64,000 nucleotides of DNA from Nocardioides agariphilus (GTDB lineage: Bacteria; Actinomycetota; Actinomycetes; Propionibacteriales; Nocardioidaceae): assembly GCF_015352445.1 (NCBI RefSeq), contig NZ_JADKPO010000018.1:1-64000 (forward strand), given 5' to 3'. Made by a program: the position numbers and the translations under genes. The notes beneath the pieces were generated by a model, which saw only the letters and a program-made list of their open reading frames with translations, did no database searches and was not told the DNA's origin. The number at the start of each line of letters is the position of its first letter. Position 1 is the first letter of the stretch. Positions 1 to 7,578 of the stretch are shown one piece after another.

Positions 1-73
1 AGGTCTCACTGACCGTCGCACGATGGCCGCCTACTTCCTCGTCAACGACACGAGGCACTTCAGCGAGCCAGAA

Positions 74-541
74 CTACACCACCTCCCGGGACGTCACCAC
101 AGCCCGTCTCCGCTCGCCGTCAATCGTGCTCTTTCTGTGCTCCTGTAGATCCCAACGTATGAGGCACAGATGACGCCTGATGCACTCAAGCGGGTCCGTC
201 GTGTTCAGCATCCAGACTGCTTGTGCCGACGCCTCGAGTGCTGCCCGCGCCAAGGTGTAGGGCGGGCGCTGCTGGAACACATTTGCCTGCTCGGGGTGGA
301 ACTTGAACGGCGCCACGACGTCGGCCCACAGCATCAGATGCTCCAAGGCTGCGTAGATATACGCACGAGCGCGGTCGGCGACACGTTCGTATGGGTAGAG
401 CTCGTGCACGCGTGCGAAGTTGGACTCGGCCTTGGGTTCCCCAACATTCACAAGCACGCGCCAATGCAGGCGCGTGCCGTGTGCGATCTCAGTCCACGCG
501 CGGTCGTTGGATTCATCAACCAGCATTTGGCCCTCTGCCAT
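74..541 (-). CDS. Hypothetical protein, 155 aa
   Basis: I do not recognise a family. The protein is rich in Ala, Arg, Leu and aromatic residues and looks soluble and helical; a conserved-looking core reads ALEASAQAVWML. No signal peptide or membrane segment is visible. The ATG start is supported by a TAGGTT -10-like hexamer ending 6 nt before it (548-553, minus strand), which fits a leaderless transcript. The C-terminus ends abruptly in a basic stretch (RRRAVVTSREVV), so the gene may be a shortened version of a longer family; the window edge prevents checking what followed. Confidence 0.55.
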   Translation of the reverse strand: MAEGQMLVDESNDRAWTEIAHGTRLHWRVLVNVGEPKAESNFARVHELYPYERVADRARAYIYAALEHLMLWADVVAPFKFHPEQANVFQQRPPYTLARAALEASAQAVWMLNTTDPLECIRRHLCLIRWDLQEHRKSTIDGERRRAVVTSREVV

Positions 542-547
542 GACGCG

Positions 548-553
548 AACCTA
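548..553 (-). promoter_or_regulatory. Leaderless -10 hexamer of the 155-aa gene
   Basis: TAGGTT on the minus strand ends 6 nt before the ATG at 541. No convincing ribosome binding site lies between, which fits transcription starting at or next to the start codon. The -35 region is not recognisable. Confidence 0.4.
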
Positions 554-630
554 CGTTGACCTGCCCTCACATGGCGTCCGCTCGTAGCGGACTCTGATCG
601 CGGGCTTCCGAAAGTGCGTCACATCGCCGC

Positions 631-2064
631 TTAACGGACGAGCGGATCACCTTGGTCGCCGGAGAAGGGTGGCGGTTCGCTTGAGCGGCCGTCCCACTGC
701 GAGGGCGCGTCGCCTGGACCGTCGGCGGCCTGCTCCGCGCCGTCTTGGGATGAGATCGCAGTGGACGCAACCGATGGGGGCTCTTGGGTTGGGACTACTT
801 CGGTCTCTCGCATCCGGGGCGGCGCGGCAGACCAAGCCTTGAGATATTGCACGACATCGCCGTAGAACGTGTCCAACAAATCGAGAACGGAGTCGATGAA
901 GCCACCTCGTCCTCTGCCTCGCTTGACACCCATTTGGCGGCTCATTGCTACGCGGAAGGCGCGGATTTCCTTCTTGGGGTCATGGATGAGGAGGCCGGGG
1001 CTCTCGCGAACGGTCCCGAGTAGTTCGGCGGCCCCGTCTCCTCTGGCATTGGCAACGAAGGCCTCGACCCGCAGCGAATCGGGTGCTGCCTTGAGTTGGC
1101 GGAGGAGCCAGTTGACGCGCGTGGTCGCTCGGCCGTCCTTGGGCGCGTCGATGTCTAGGTAGGCAGTGATGCGGCCGGCTCGCAGATCCGCTGTGAGGTG
1201 GATGGGTGCCACGGTGTTGGGGATTCGAATCGCGCCGGTCAGCTCGCCCTTCGAGACCAGACTTTCGAGCAGTGCTTGAGCTCGGATTCCGGGATCGGCG
1301 AGTTCCTTCCAGCTGAGGACATGCACCACGTCCGTCCCCAGCTGTCTTCCAAGGCGGAGACCCGCGTAGCGCAGCAGTGCGTCGAATCGAGACACGACCT
1401 CGGGCAGAGTCTTGTCGGTTGCGCGCAAGGTCCCCGTGGTCACGGCCTCTCGGACCGAAACCCAGTTGCCGCCCATGTCATCGAGTTCCATCGCGCCCGA
1501 GCGAGGGTGTTCGAGGTAGCGGATCAGTTCGCCGAGAATCCATGCCTGCTCGGGGTCGGAGACCCCGCGATGTTCCTTTTGCATGACAGCCGTGGAGAGA
1601 AGGTAGGTCCACGACCAATGATGTAGCTCGACCTTTCGGAGCTTCCGCTTGTCCACCTTCGTCGGGTGCTGGCCGGCGACGGCGGGAATCTCGTTGCTGA
1701 TCGTGATGAGGGCATCGAAACCTTGCTCGCGCGCCACGTCCAGGTAGTTCTCCAGTTGTTCGGTGGCCAGCTCGTTTCGGCCGGTCTTCACCTCGACTAA
1801 GGCAGTCCATGACCTGCCACCCCGGGTCACCCTGATCAGGCCGTCGGGATACACGCGCTTCTCGCCGAGCATGAACGGCACCTCGACGTAGGTCTCCACA
1901 GTCCCTGAGGGCGAACCCACAGGTCCCAGGGCAGCTCTAGCGAACTCCTTCACGGCGCCCATGACCGCCAGCAGCGCTGAGGTCGCGCGCCGCTCCTGCT
2001 CCTCGGCTCCGGAGATGCCTGACGTGGGGATCAGCCGCGCCTGGTGCCAAGTCTCTTCCGTCAT
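631..2064 (-). CDS. PD-(D/E)XK nuclease-like hypothetical protein, 477 aa
   Basis: The region around residues 60-115 reads as a restriction-like fold: an acidic PDGLIRV strand, then TALVEVKTG, giving the D-x(n)-E-x-K arrangement of PD-(D/E)XK nucleases. A helical region (ELATEQLENYLDVAREQGFD) and the strand DALITIS follow, as in that fold. The middle (about 220-380) is mixed alpha/beta without a domain I recognise. The last 80 residues are Pro/Ser/Gln-rich and probably disordered. The upstream sequence CGGGGGAACCC is a weak ribosome binding site. No methylase or restriction partner is adjacent, so a defence, repair or anti-phage role is only a possibility. Confidence 0.6.
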   Translation of the reverse strand: MTEETWHQARLIPTSGISGAEEQERRATSALLAVMGAVKEFARAALGPVGSPSGTVETYVEVPFMLGEKRVYPDGLIRVTRGGRSWTALVEVKTGRNELATEQLENYLDVAREQGFDALITISNEIPAVAGQHPTKVDKRKLRKVELHHWSWTYLLSTAVMQKEHRGVSDPEQAWILGELIRYLEHPRSGAMELDDMGGNWVSVREAVTTGTLRATDKTLPEVVSRFDALLRYAGLRLGRQLGTDVVHVLSWKELADPGIRAQALLESLVSKGELTGAIRIPNTVAPIHLTADLRAGRITAYLDIDAPKDGRATTRVNWLLRQLKAAPDSLRVEAFVANARGDGAAELLGTVRESPGLLIHDPKKEIRAFRVAMSRQMGVKRGRGRGGFIDSVLDLLDTFYGDVVQYLKAWSAAPPRMRETEVVPTQEPPSVASTAISSQDGAEQAADGPGDAPSQWDGRSSEPPPFSGDQGDPLVR

Positions 2065-2267
2065 GGGTTCCCCCGAGTCGCCCGATCAGTGCCTGCGTCT
2101 TCTCGGGCACCCTAGCGAGGCGCACCGACGGTCACAGTCAAATAGCGATTAGTACGTCGGCGACGTTCTTGCCCAATCCACACAATTGCGGGGACGCCTC
2201 ACGGGCCGCGTCACTTCGCCGCGTTCCGGACGCACCACGTAGCCGATGGGTGGGCGCGTTCGAGGCT

Positions 2268-2783
2268 TCAGCTGTGTCGGGGGACGCCCCGCGGTGCTGC
2301 CGCGCGGACGACCTCATCGGTGTCGAGGGTGGTCAGGTCGGCCCCGAGTGTGGCCAGCATTTCGACGAGCTGTCTTCGCTGGGTCTCGGTCAGCGCGGCC
2401 ATTGCGGCAGTCTGGAGCGCCACGACTTCCGGCAGGAACTGGTCGACGATGGCCTTCCCGTCCTGGGTGATCACGATGACTAGCCTTCGCCGGTCGGTCG
2501 GGTCGGGCTGTCGTTCGACCAGCCCACGCCGTTCCAAGGTGTCGAGCAAAGAAGTGACGCTCGCCGTCGTCACGATGAGCCGCTCGGCGATGGCGGTCGG
2601 CGACAGTGGTTGCTCAGCGCCATCGAGGACGGCGAGGGCTTCGCGTCCGGCCCTGGACAGACCGTGGTGCCGGAGGGCTTGGTCGATGCACGCGAGAAGT
2701 CTTTCCCCAGTGCGGACCAGAGCTATCGCGCAGGCATTCGCTGACTCGCTGGCCCCCGGGAACTCGCGCTCGAAGTCGGTCAC
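2268..2783 (-). CDS. MarR family transcriptional regulator
   Basis: A 171-aa winged-helix protein. The recognition region reads SPTAIAERLIVTTASVTSLLDTLERRGLVER and is followed by the wing DPTDRRRLVIVITQDGKA, the usual MarR pattern. It starts at GTG 2783; no strong ribosome binding site is visible. It lies 62 nt downstream of the small monooxygenase-like gene on the same strand, separated by a perfect 12-bp hairpin. A palindrome upstream of that first gene is the likely operator, so the pair is probably autoregulated in response to a small aromatic or electrophilic ligand. Ligand identity is unknown. Confidence 0.85.
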   Translation of the reverse strand: MTDFEREFPGASESANACAIALVRTGERLLACIDQALRHHGLSRAGREALAVLDGAEQPLSPTAIAERLIVTTASVTSLLDTLERRGLVERQPDPTDRRRLVIVITQDGKAIVDQFLPEVVALQTAAMAALTETQRRQLVEMLATLGADLTTLDTDEVVRAAAPRGVPRHS

Positions 2784-2795
2784 GGGTCGACGCCG

Positions 2796-2824
2796 AGAAG
2801 GGCTCCCGGTGCGGGAGCCCTTCT
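2796..2824 (-). terminator. 12-bp perfect hairpin between the two MarR-operon genes
   Basis: The arms are AGAAGGGCTCCC (2796-2807) and its exact complement (2813-2824), with a 5-nt loop. It lies 21 nt after the stop of the 91-aa gene and 12 nt before the MarR start. It may be a partial terminator or an mRNA-stabilising stem that sets the ratio of the two products. Confidence 0.65.
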
Positions 2825-2845
2825 GGCCGGGGGTTCGCCGGGTAC

Positions 2846-3121
2846 TCAGTACGTCTCCCCGGATGCTTCGGACCAGGTGCTGATGTCCGGTGCGCCGACG
2901 ACGCCGGCCTTGGCCATGACCTCGCCCAGCTTCGGGTCGGTCTGGAAGGCCTGCGCGGACGCGGCGTCGGGGAACTCGATGAGGGCCAGCACGCTGTTGC
3001 CGTCCTGGAGCACTCGGTAGCCGGTTGACCCATGGCTACGACGCGCTTGGTCATGCCCGTCGAACCCGGCCTTCCAGGTGTTGAAGTCTTGCACCGTGTG
3101 TCGCACTGCCAGAGTGGTCAT
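2846..3121 (-). CDS. Small dimeric alpha/beta-barrel (monooxygenase/cyclase-like) protein
   Basis: A 91-aa protein with the beta-alpha-beta-beta pattern of the antibiotic biosynthesis monooxygenase/EthD-like fold: LAVRHTVQDFNTWKAGFD, then YRVLQDGNSVLALIEFPD, then a helix with AFQTDPKLGEVMAKAGV. Members act as small dimers on quinones or aromatic compounds, or have no known activity. The start is well supported by AGGAAAGGA 6 nt upstream. It is the first gene of the unit containing the MarR regulator and probably its main target. The exact reaction cannot be told from sequence. Confidence 0.7.
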   Translation of the reverse strand: MTTLAVRHTVQDFNTWKAGFDGHDQARRSHGSTGYRVLQDGNSVLALIEFPDAASAQAFQTDPKLGEVMAKAGVVGAPDISTWSEASGETY

Positions 3122-3478
3122 GTCGGTCCTTTCCTGCCTCGGTGTGTGAGTGCCCGAGGGTCTTATTACTAGACCTCTAATGATCAGAAGTCAAGCAAAC
3201 TTGCCTACCTCTCCCAGATCGGGAAGCGGTCCACCCCACACGCACTCATCGCCGTGATGCGCGCTCGGCTGGTCAGTTCCGGATGCACCACCCTCGTCGC
3301 TCCACGCGGGTCGTGTTGATGGCCGGCTAGGGCACCATGGCCCGATGGGTGAGCGATGGGGGTGGTTCGCCGGTGGCGACGCGGAGGGCGAGCGTGCGTG
3401 GTTCGGCGGAGGGACAGGCGGTGAGCTGAGCCTGACCCGCGACGCCGACGGCCCGTTCCGCACCGCGCAGGGGACGGG
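3122..3478. other. Intergenic stretch with no clear gene
   Basis: Besides the MarR operator, this stretch has a short open run on the plus strand (3200-3319) that reads like coding sequence but has no plausible start and ends at TGA. It may be a gene remnant. A further plus-strand frame from 3345 might be the original N-terminus of the frameshifted gene that follows. Confidence 0.35.
3166..3183. promoter_or_regulatory. Candidate MarR operator
   Basis: An imperfect palindrome, TTACTAGA-CC-TCTAATGA, with 6 of 8 arm positions pairing. It sits 45-62 nt upstream of the 91-aa gene. Its AT-rich TAGA/TCTA core stands out from the GC-rich surroundings and matches the size expected for a MarR dimer site. 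Confidence 0.55.
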
Positions 3479-3935
3479 GTGCCCCGGGACGTCTTCGTGC
3501 GTCCGGCCGACTTCACACCCCGGCCCGTGGTGGTGCCGATGTTCGTCGACGACGTCTCCGGGATCGCGCTGTGGCCGGGAACCGTCGGTTGGCCACCTCG
3601 CGCCTCGTTCGTCGCGGAGACCCTTCCGATGGACGTGGAGCTGAGGGCCCGGATCGATGCCTGGGTCGGGGAGTACACCGAGTCGATCGATGACCCCTTC
3701 GAACGGTACGACGAGCAGTGGCTGCTCGATCACGACCTTCGCGGTCATGGGTTGAGCCGAGAGCTCCAGGACCGGCTCGGGGACGGCTACCGGGTCGGCT
3801 ACGAGCCGCACTCTCGGGCGGGCCGAGCGTGTTCCAGAAGACCTGCGTGAGGAGTTCTTCGCGTGGGAGGAAGAGGGTGCGCTGATCGTCGGCGAGCTCC
3901 AGGGAGTCTGGGGCGTACGCGTCGACTTCCGATAG
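3479..3935 (+). pseudogene. Frameshifted hypothetical gene
   Basis: From GTG 3479 the reading frame gives a plausible soluble protein (VFVRPADFTPRPVVVPMFVDD...) that stops at 3850. The adjacent frame carries an equally plausible continuation, PEDLREEFFAWEEEGALIVGEL, ending GVWGVRVDFR at TAG 3935. The join lies in about 3808-3822, around a ctctcgggcgggcc tract. A single-base change there would restore a protein of about 150 aa. It is either a recent pseudogene or a sequencing error. I do not recognise the family. Confidence 0.5.
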
Positions 3936-3956
3936 CGGAGTCGACGAAGGTCAGCC

Positions 3957-4187
3957 CTACCCGCGCTTCTTGCGACCGAGCGTGAAGTAGATCAGCGGAA
4001 CCAGACCCGCGGAGTTGCTGAACGTGATCGCGAGTCCCCACACCTTCTTGGATCCGCGTAGCTCCTGGACGTCTCGGCGTCGGAGATCCACCAACGCTGC
4101 GGCCTTCAGGACGCTGTCGAGAAGGACGAGGATCGCGATGAGTCTGCGATTGCGTCCGCTCAGGTCGCTCCATCGTCGTACCGCCAT
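3957..4187 (-). CDS. PLDc_N-type small membrane protein, 76 aa
   Basis: Two hydrophobic segments are visible: RRLIAILVLLDSVLKAAALVDL and WGLAITFSNSAGLVPLIYFTLGRK. The second, with W...N..G..PLIYF.LGRK, is typical of the small phospholipase D N-terminal-like (PLDc_N) membrane domain found alone in many actinobacterial proteins. Such proteins have no established enzymatic role. The basic ends (RKKRG) suggest cytoplasmic termini. No neighbour suggests a specific function. Confidence 0.65.
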   Translation of the reverse strand: MAVRRWSDLSGRNRRLIAILVLLDSVLKAAALVDLRRRDVQELRGSKKVWGLAITFSNSAGLVPLIYFTLGRKKRG

Positions 4188-4540
4188 CAGGCCCTCCCTG
4201 GAGCTCGTGGACTGCAGACCGGCAACGCTATCTCGCGGGCCGGTGCCGCTCGGCAGAACGCGTAACAGTCGTCGTCAGTCTCTCCAACTGGGCAGCGTCA
4301 GCCAGATCGCTCACGGCCAGCAACCACTCACAAACCTGGGCGGCGAAGACCATCCGCAGGCTGACGATGCGTCGTACCGCCGGCGTACCCCTGGTCCGAA
4401 CGGGCCATTGCGCGTCGTCGTGGCATCTCCCTAGGTTCCCGTCCATAGGGGGCGAGCCTGCCGCTGTCGAACGGTGTCACCGTCGACTGTGGGAGCGAGC
4501 GGTCGAGCCAAGGCATACGACCACGCACAGAGGTGTCCTG
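4188..4540. other. Intergenic region upstream of the secreted trio
   Basis: I see no convincing gene in these 353 bases. The last 60 bases should hold the promoter and leader of the secreted PKD protein; an AGAGGTG ribosome binding site is at its 3' end. Short open frames here have poor starts and unnatural composition. Confidence 0.4.
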
Positions 4541-7486
4541 ATGTCGCACAACCGCACCCGCAAGCTCGCCGCGCTCGCGATCGCCGCACTGGCGACCAGC
4601 GGGCTGACGGTCCTCCAGACCGCGCAGCCCGCAGCTGCCTACAACGTCTGCTCGGACGCCAACGCCTGTGTTCACGAGAAGATGTCGGCCTTCGCGCTCG
4701 ACCTGATCCCGCCGGGGTCGGAGGCCGCGCAGTTCGCCCAGGACATCTGGAACGGCGCCGGCCATGAGGACGGCGTGGGCGACCCGAGCGACCACATCTA
4801 CGGCTACCCGTTCCTGCCGCTGCTCAACGAAGCCGTCATCACGATGCCCCACTTCTGGGACTCCGACGCCGGCGACGAGACGAAGAGCACGTACGGCGAC
4901 TTCGAGGAGCCGCTGCCGATCGAGACCCTCAAGGACATGTGGGAGGCGCTCGACGTCCTCGACCTGATCGACATCGACATCTTTGACACCACGTTCATCG
5001 AGACCGAGAACGCCTGGCAGAAGGCGCGTCAGTTCTGGGTCCTCGCGCAGGGTGCCTACGCCAACGGCGACAAGCACAAGGCCTACGAGTACCTCGGCCA
5101 CATCGTGCACCTGATGGGCGACCAGACCGTGCCCACGCACGCCCACGGCGACGCCCACGTGAAGGTGGTCTTCGACGCGGACCCCTACGAGAACTGGATG
5201 AGTGACCTGGTCGACGGCGACCACGGCCACATGAACCTCACCGACCCGGAGAAGCAACGGCTGCGCGACGAGGACGCGACCGTCGACCCGCTGCATGCTG
5301 CGGTGACCGGACGCCTGGACGAGAAGGTGCCCGCCGGCGTCGACCCGCTCTACTACCTGCTCTACACGACCAACCAGCTCGCCGACTTCTTCACCTCACG
5401 CGACGTCGACGGCGACACCGTCGACCGGCACGGCTGGGTGCAGGCCGAGCTCGACGACATGAGCACCAAGATCACCAGTCCCCGGGTGCAAGACGACCTC
5501 GACAACAACGACAACGATGGTCCGTTCGAGGACATCAACAACGCCGACGGCGACCTCAACCGGGTGCGCAACACAACGTACTTCTACGGCATCCGCGCCA
5601 TCGCTGCGCTCTACCGCGTCTTCGATCGGACGGTGCGCCAGCCGACCCTGGCCGTGCGGATCGACTCCGTCGACGATGACGACGACGACGTCGACACCTT
5701 CGACGACGCCGACATGTACGCCAGGGTCAGCGTCAACGGCAAGAGGGCGCAGAACCGCGGCGAGGAGAAGGTCGACACCGAGCACGTGAACAACCCCGGC
5801 TGGGCGTTCGGCAACAACGTCCCGCTGACCGGATCGGTCCCCGTGACCGTGGACATCCTCGACGAGGACGGCGAGAGCCCGCTCGTCCCGTCGCTGAACT
5901 TCGGCGACGACCTGATGGACATCTCGCCCGACGACGACGAGGCGATCGGCGGCCTCAACCTCTCGGTCGACATGGCCAAGTGCATCAAGAAGGAGCCGGG
6001 CGCGATCACCGGCAGCGGCATCACCGCCACCTGCGGCACGACGATCGACGTCACCGGCGACAACGACCCGTTCAACCCGCTGGAGTCTGCCGACCGCGCG
6101 CACCTGAGGTTCACCGTGTTCTTGTCCAACCTCCCGCCAGTCGCCGACGCGGGCGGGAACCGCAGTACTCCCGAGGGCACCAACATCACCCTCGACGGCA
6201 CCGGGTCCACCGACCCCGAGGGCGGCACCCTGACCTATGCGTGGGACCTCGACGGCGACGGCGCCTGCGACGACTCCTCAGGTGACTCCACACCGGAGTT
6301 CACAGCGGTCGGCCAGGACGGCGACACCACCGTGAAGGTCTGCGTCACCGATCCCGAGGGCCTCACCGACGACGACACCGCCGTCGTCACGGTCACCAAC
6401 GTCGCACCCGCCGTGTCGGCCAGCGATCCGACAACGGTCTCGGAGAACACCGCCACCACGGTCTCCGGCACGGTCAGCGACCCGGGCTGGCTCGACCCCC
6501 TGTCGGCCACCATCGACTGGGGCGACGGCTCAGGGGCCCAGACCCTGACGGGCACGTTGGAGAACATCCGCCCCGATGCCACCTTCACCTTCAGCACGAC
6601 CCACACGTACGGCGACAACGGCACGTGGACGGTGCGGATCTGTGGCAGCGACGACGACACCAGCACCTGCAAGGACATCAGCGCGACGGTGTCCAACACC
6701 GACCCCACAGCCGTCATCGACACCACCAACACGGTGAGCGTCAACGGCATCCCGACGGTGATCGCGCACGCGGGCACCAACGTCGACTTCAAGGTGCGGA
6801 TCACCGACCCCGGGAGCGACGACCTCACGACCAGGTGGGACTGGGGTGACGGCGCGGCGGTGAGCACCACGACCGACTACGTCAACCCACCCGACGCCGA
6901 CCCGGCCAAGAGTCCGTCGATCCAGCCGCGCGACATCTCACCCAACGCCGGTCACTCGTTCAACCAGGCCTGCACCTACACCAGCGCGCTGGGCATCACC
7001 GACGACGACGGCGGCACGGCGACCGGCTCGCTCAATGTGGTCATCGTCGGCAACAACCATCCGAACCGACCGCACGGCTACTGGAAGCAGCAGTACCGCT
7101 ACTACGCGTTCAACTCCGGACCGGCCCCCGACATCGACGCCACGACCGCGGACTGCTACCTCAAGATCGTCGGCTACATGAGCAGGGTCTTCAACGAACA
7201 GACCGCGGCGTCGACCGCGGCCCAGTCCTACGACGTACTCGACACCAGCGCGACGAGCGTGATGAACGAGCTGTTCGACCAGCAGCTGTTGGCCGCCTGG
7301 CTCAACTTCGCCAACGGCGCGATCGACTGGAACCGGCTGGTCGACACCAACAACGACAAGCGCGTCGACACGCAGTTCCTGACGGCCATGGTGAACGCCG
7401 AGACCGTGCGCCTGAACCCCAACGTCAAGCGCAAGCAGCTGGAGGACACCAAGAAGATCGTCGAGAGCTGGACGAACCTGCCCTGA
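4541..7486 (+). CDS. Secreted zinc-phospholipase-like protein with PKD repeats
   Basis: 981 aa from ATG 4541, chosen because AGAGGTG precedes it and a clean Sec signal peptide follows (basic NRTRK, a hydrophobic core, cleavage near A33). Residues 34-330 resemble the zinc-dependent phospholipase C/S1-P1 fold: H187, H190, D194, H200 and H202 lie in GHIVHLMGDQTVPTHAHGD, the metal-ligand helix of that group. Three PKD-like Ig domains follow: about 534-625 (WDLDGDG), 625-730 (IDWGDGSG) and 730-835 (WDWGDG). The C-terminal 140 residues are helical and unrecognised, and there is no membrane anchor. Asp/Glu-rich loops suggest calcium binding. It probably acts outside the cell on lipid or phosphoester substrates; activity is inferred only. 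Confidence 0.75.
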   Translation: MSHNRTRKLAALAIAALATSGLTVLQTAQPAAAYNVCSDANACVHEKMSAFALDLIPPGSEAAQFAQDIWNGAGHEDGVGDPSDHIYGYPFLPLLNEAVITMPHFWDSDAGDETKSTYGDFEEPLPIETLKDMWEALDVLDLIDIDIFDTTFIETENAWQKARQFWVLAQGAYANGDKHKAYEYLGHIVHLMGDQTVPTHAHGDAHVKVVFDADPYENWMSDLVDGDHGHMNLTDPEKQRLRDEDATVDPLHAAVTGRLDEKVPAGVDPLYYLLYTTNQLADFFTSRDVDGDTVDRHGWVQAELDDMSTKITSPRVQDDLDNNDNDGPFEDINNADGDLNRVRNTTYFYGIRAIAALYRVFDRTVRQPTLAVRIDSVDDDDDDVDTFDDADMYARVSVNGKRAQNRGEEKVDTEHVNNPGWAFGNNVPLTGSVPVTVDILDEDGESPLVPSLNFGDDLMDISPDDDEAIGGLNLSVDMAKCIKKEPGAITGSGITATCGTTIDVTGDNDPFNPLESADRAHLRFTVFLSNLPPVADAGGNRSTPEGTNITLDGTGSTDPEGGTLTYAWDLDGDGACDDSSGDSTPEFTAVGQDGDTTVKVCVTDPEGLTDDDTAVVTVTNVAPAVSASDPTTVSENTATTVSGTVSDPGWLDPLSATIDWGDGSGAQTLTGTLENIRPDATFTFSTTHTYGDNGTWTVRICGSDDDTSTCKDISATVSNTDPTAVIDTTNTVSVNGIPTVIAHAGTNVDFKVRITDPGSDDLTTRWDWGDGAAVSTTTDYVNPPDADPAKSPSIQPRDISPNAGHSFNQACTYTSALGITDDDGGTATGSLNVVIVGNNHPNRPHGYWKQQYRYYAFNSGPAPDIDATTADCYLKIVGYMSRVFNEQTAASTAAQSYDVLDTSATSVMNELFDQQLLAAWLNFANGAIDWNRLVDTNNDKRVDTQFLTAMVNAETVRLNPNVKRKQLEDTKKIVESWTNLP

Positions 7487-7517
7487 ACCGGTCGTGGGAT
7501 TGCCCCCCGGCCCTGAC

Positions 7518-7539
7518 AGAGAGGACCCTGGGGCCCATA
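7518..7539 (+). promoter_or_regulatory. Ribosome binding site pointing to an upstream non-standard start
   Basis: AGAGAGGA at 7518-7525 is the only strong Shine-Dalgarno sequence before the repeat protein. The in-frame codon 11 nt downstream is ATA (7537-7539), and a CTG lies at 7528. Starting at ATA would give a signal peptide with an Arg-Arg n-region. No ATG, GTG or TTG exists in this frame upstream of 7579. Confidence 0.4.
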
Positions 7540-7578
7540 GGCCGCCGTACCAGCCCTCGCATCCTCGGGATCCTTGGC

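Noticed and set aside
3200-3319. Short open plus-strand run as a transposase remnant
   Set aside because: The resemblance is too short and weak, with no inverted repeats or start codon.
4367-4540. Upstream extension of the PKD protein by 58 codons
   Set aside because: The extension lacks signal-peptide features, while ATG 4541 has a ribosome binding site and a clean Sec signal.
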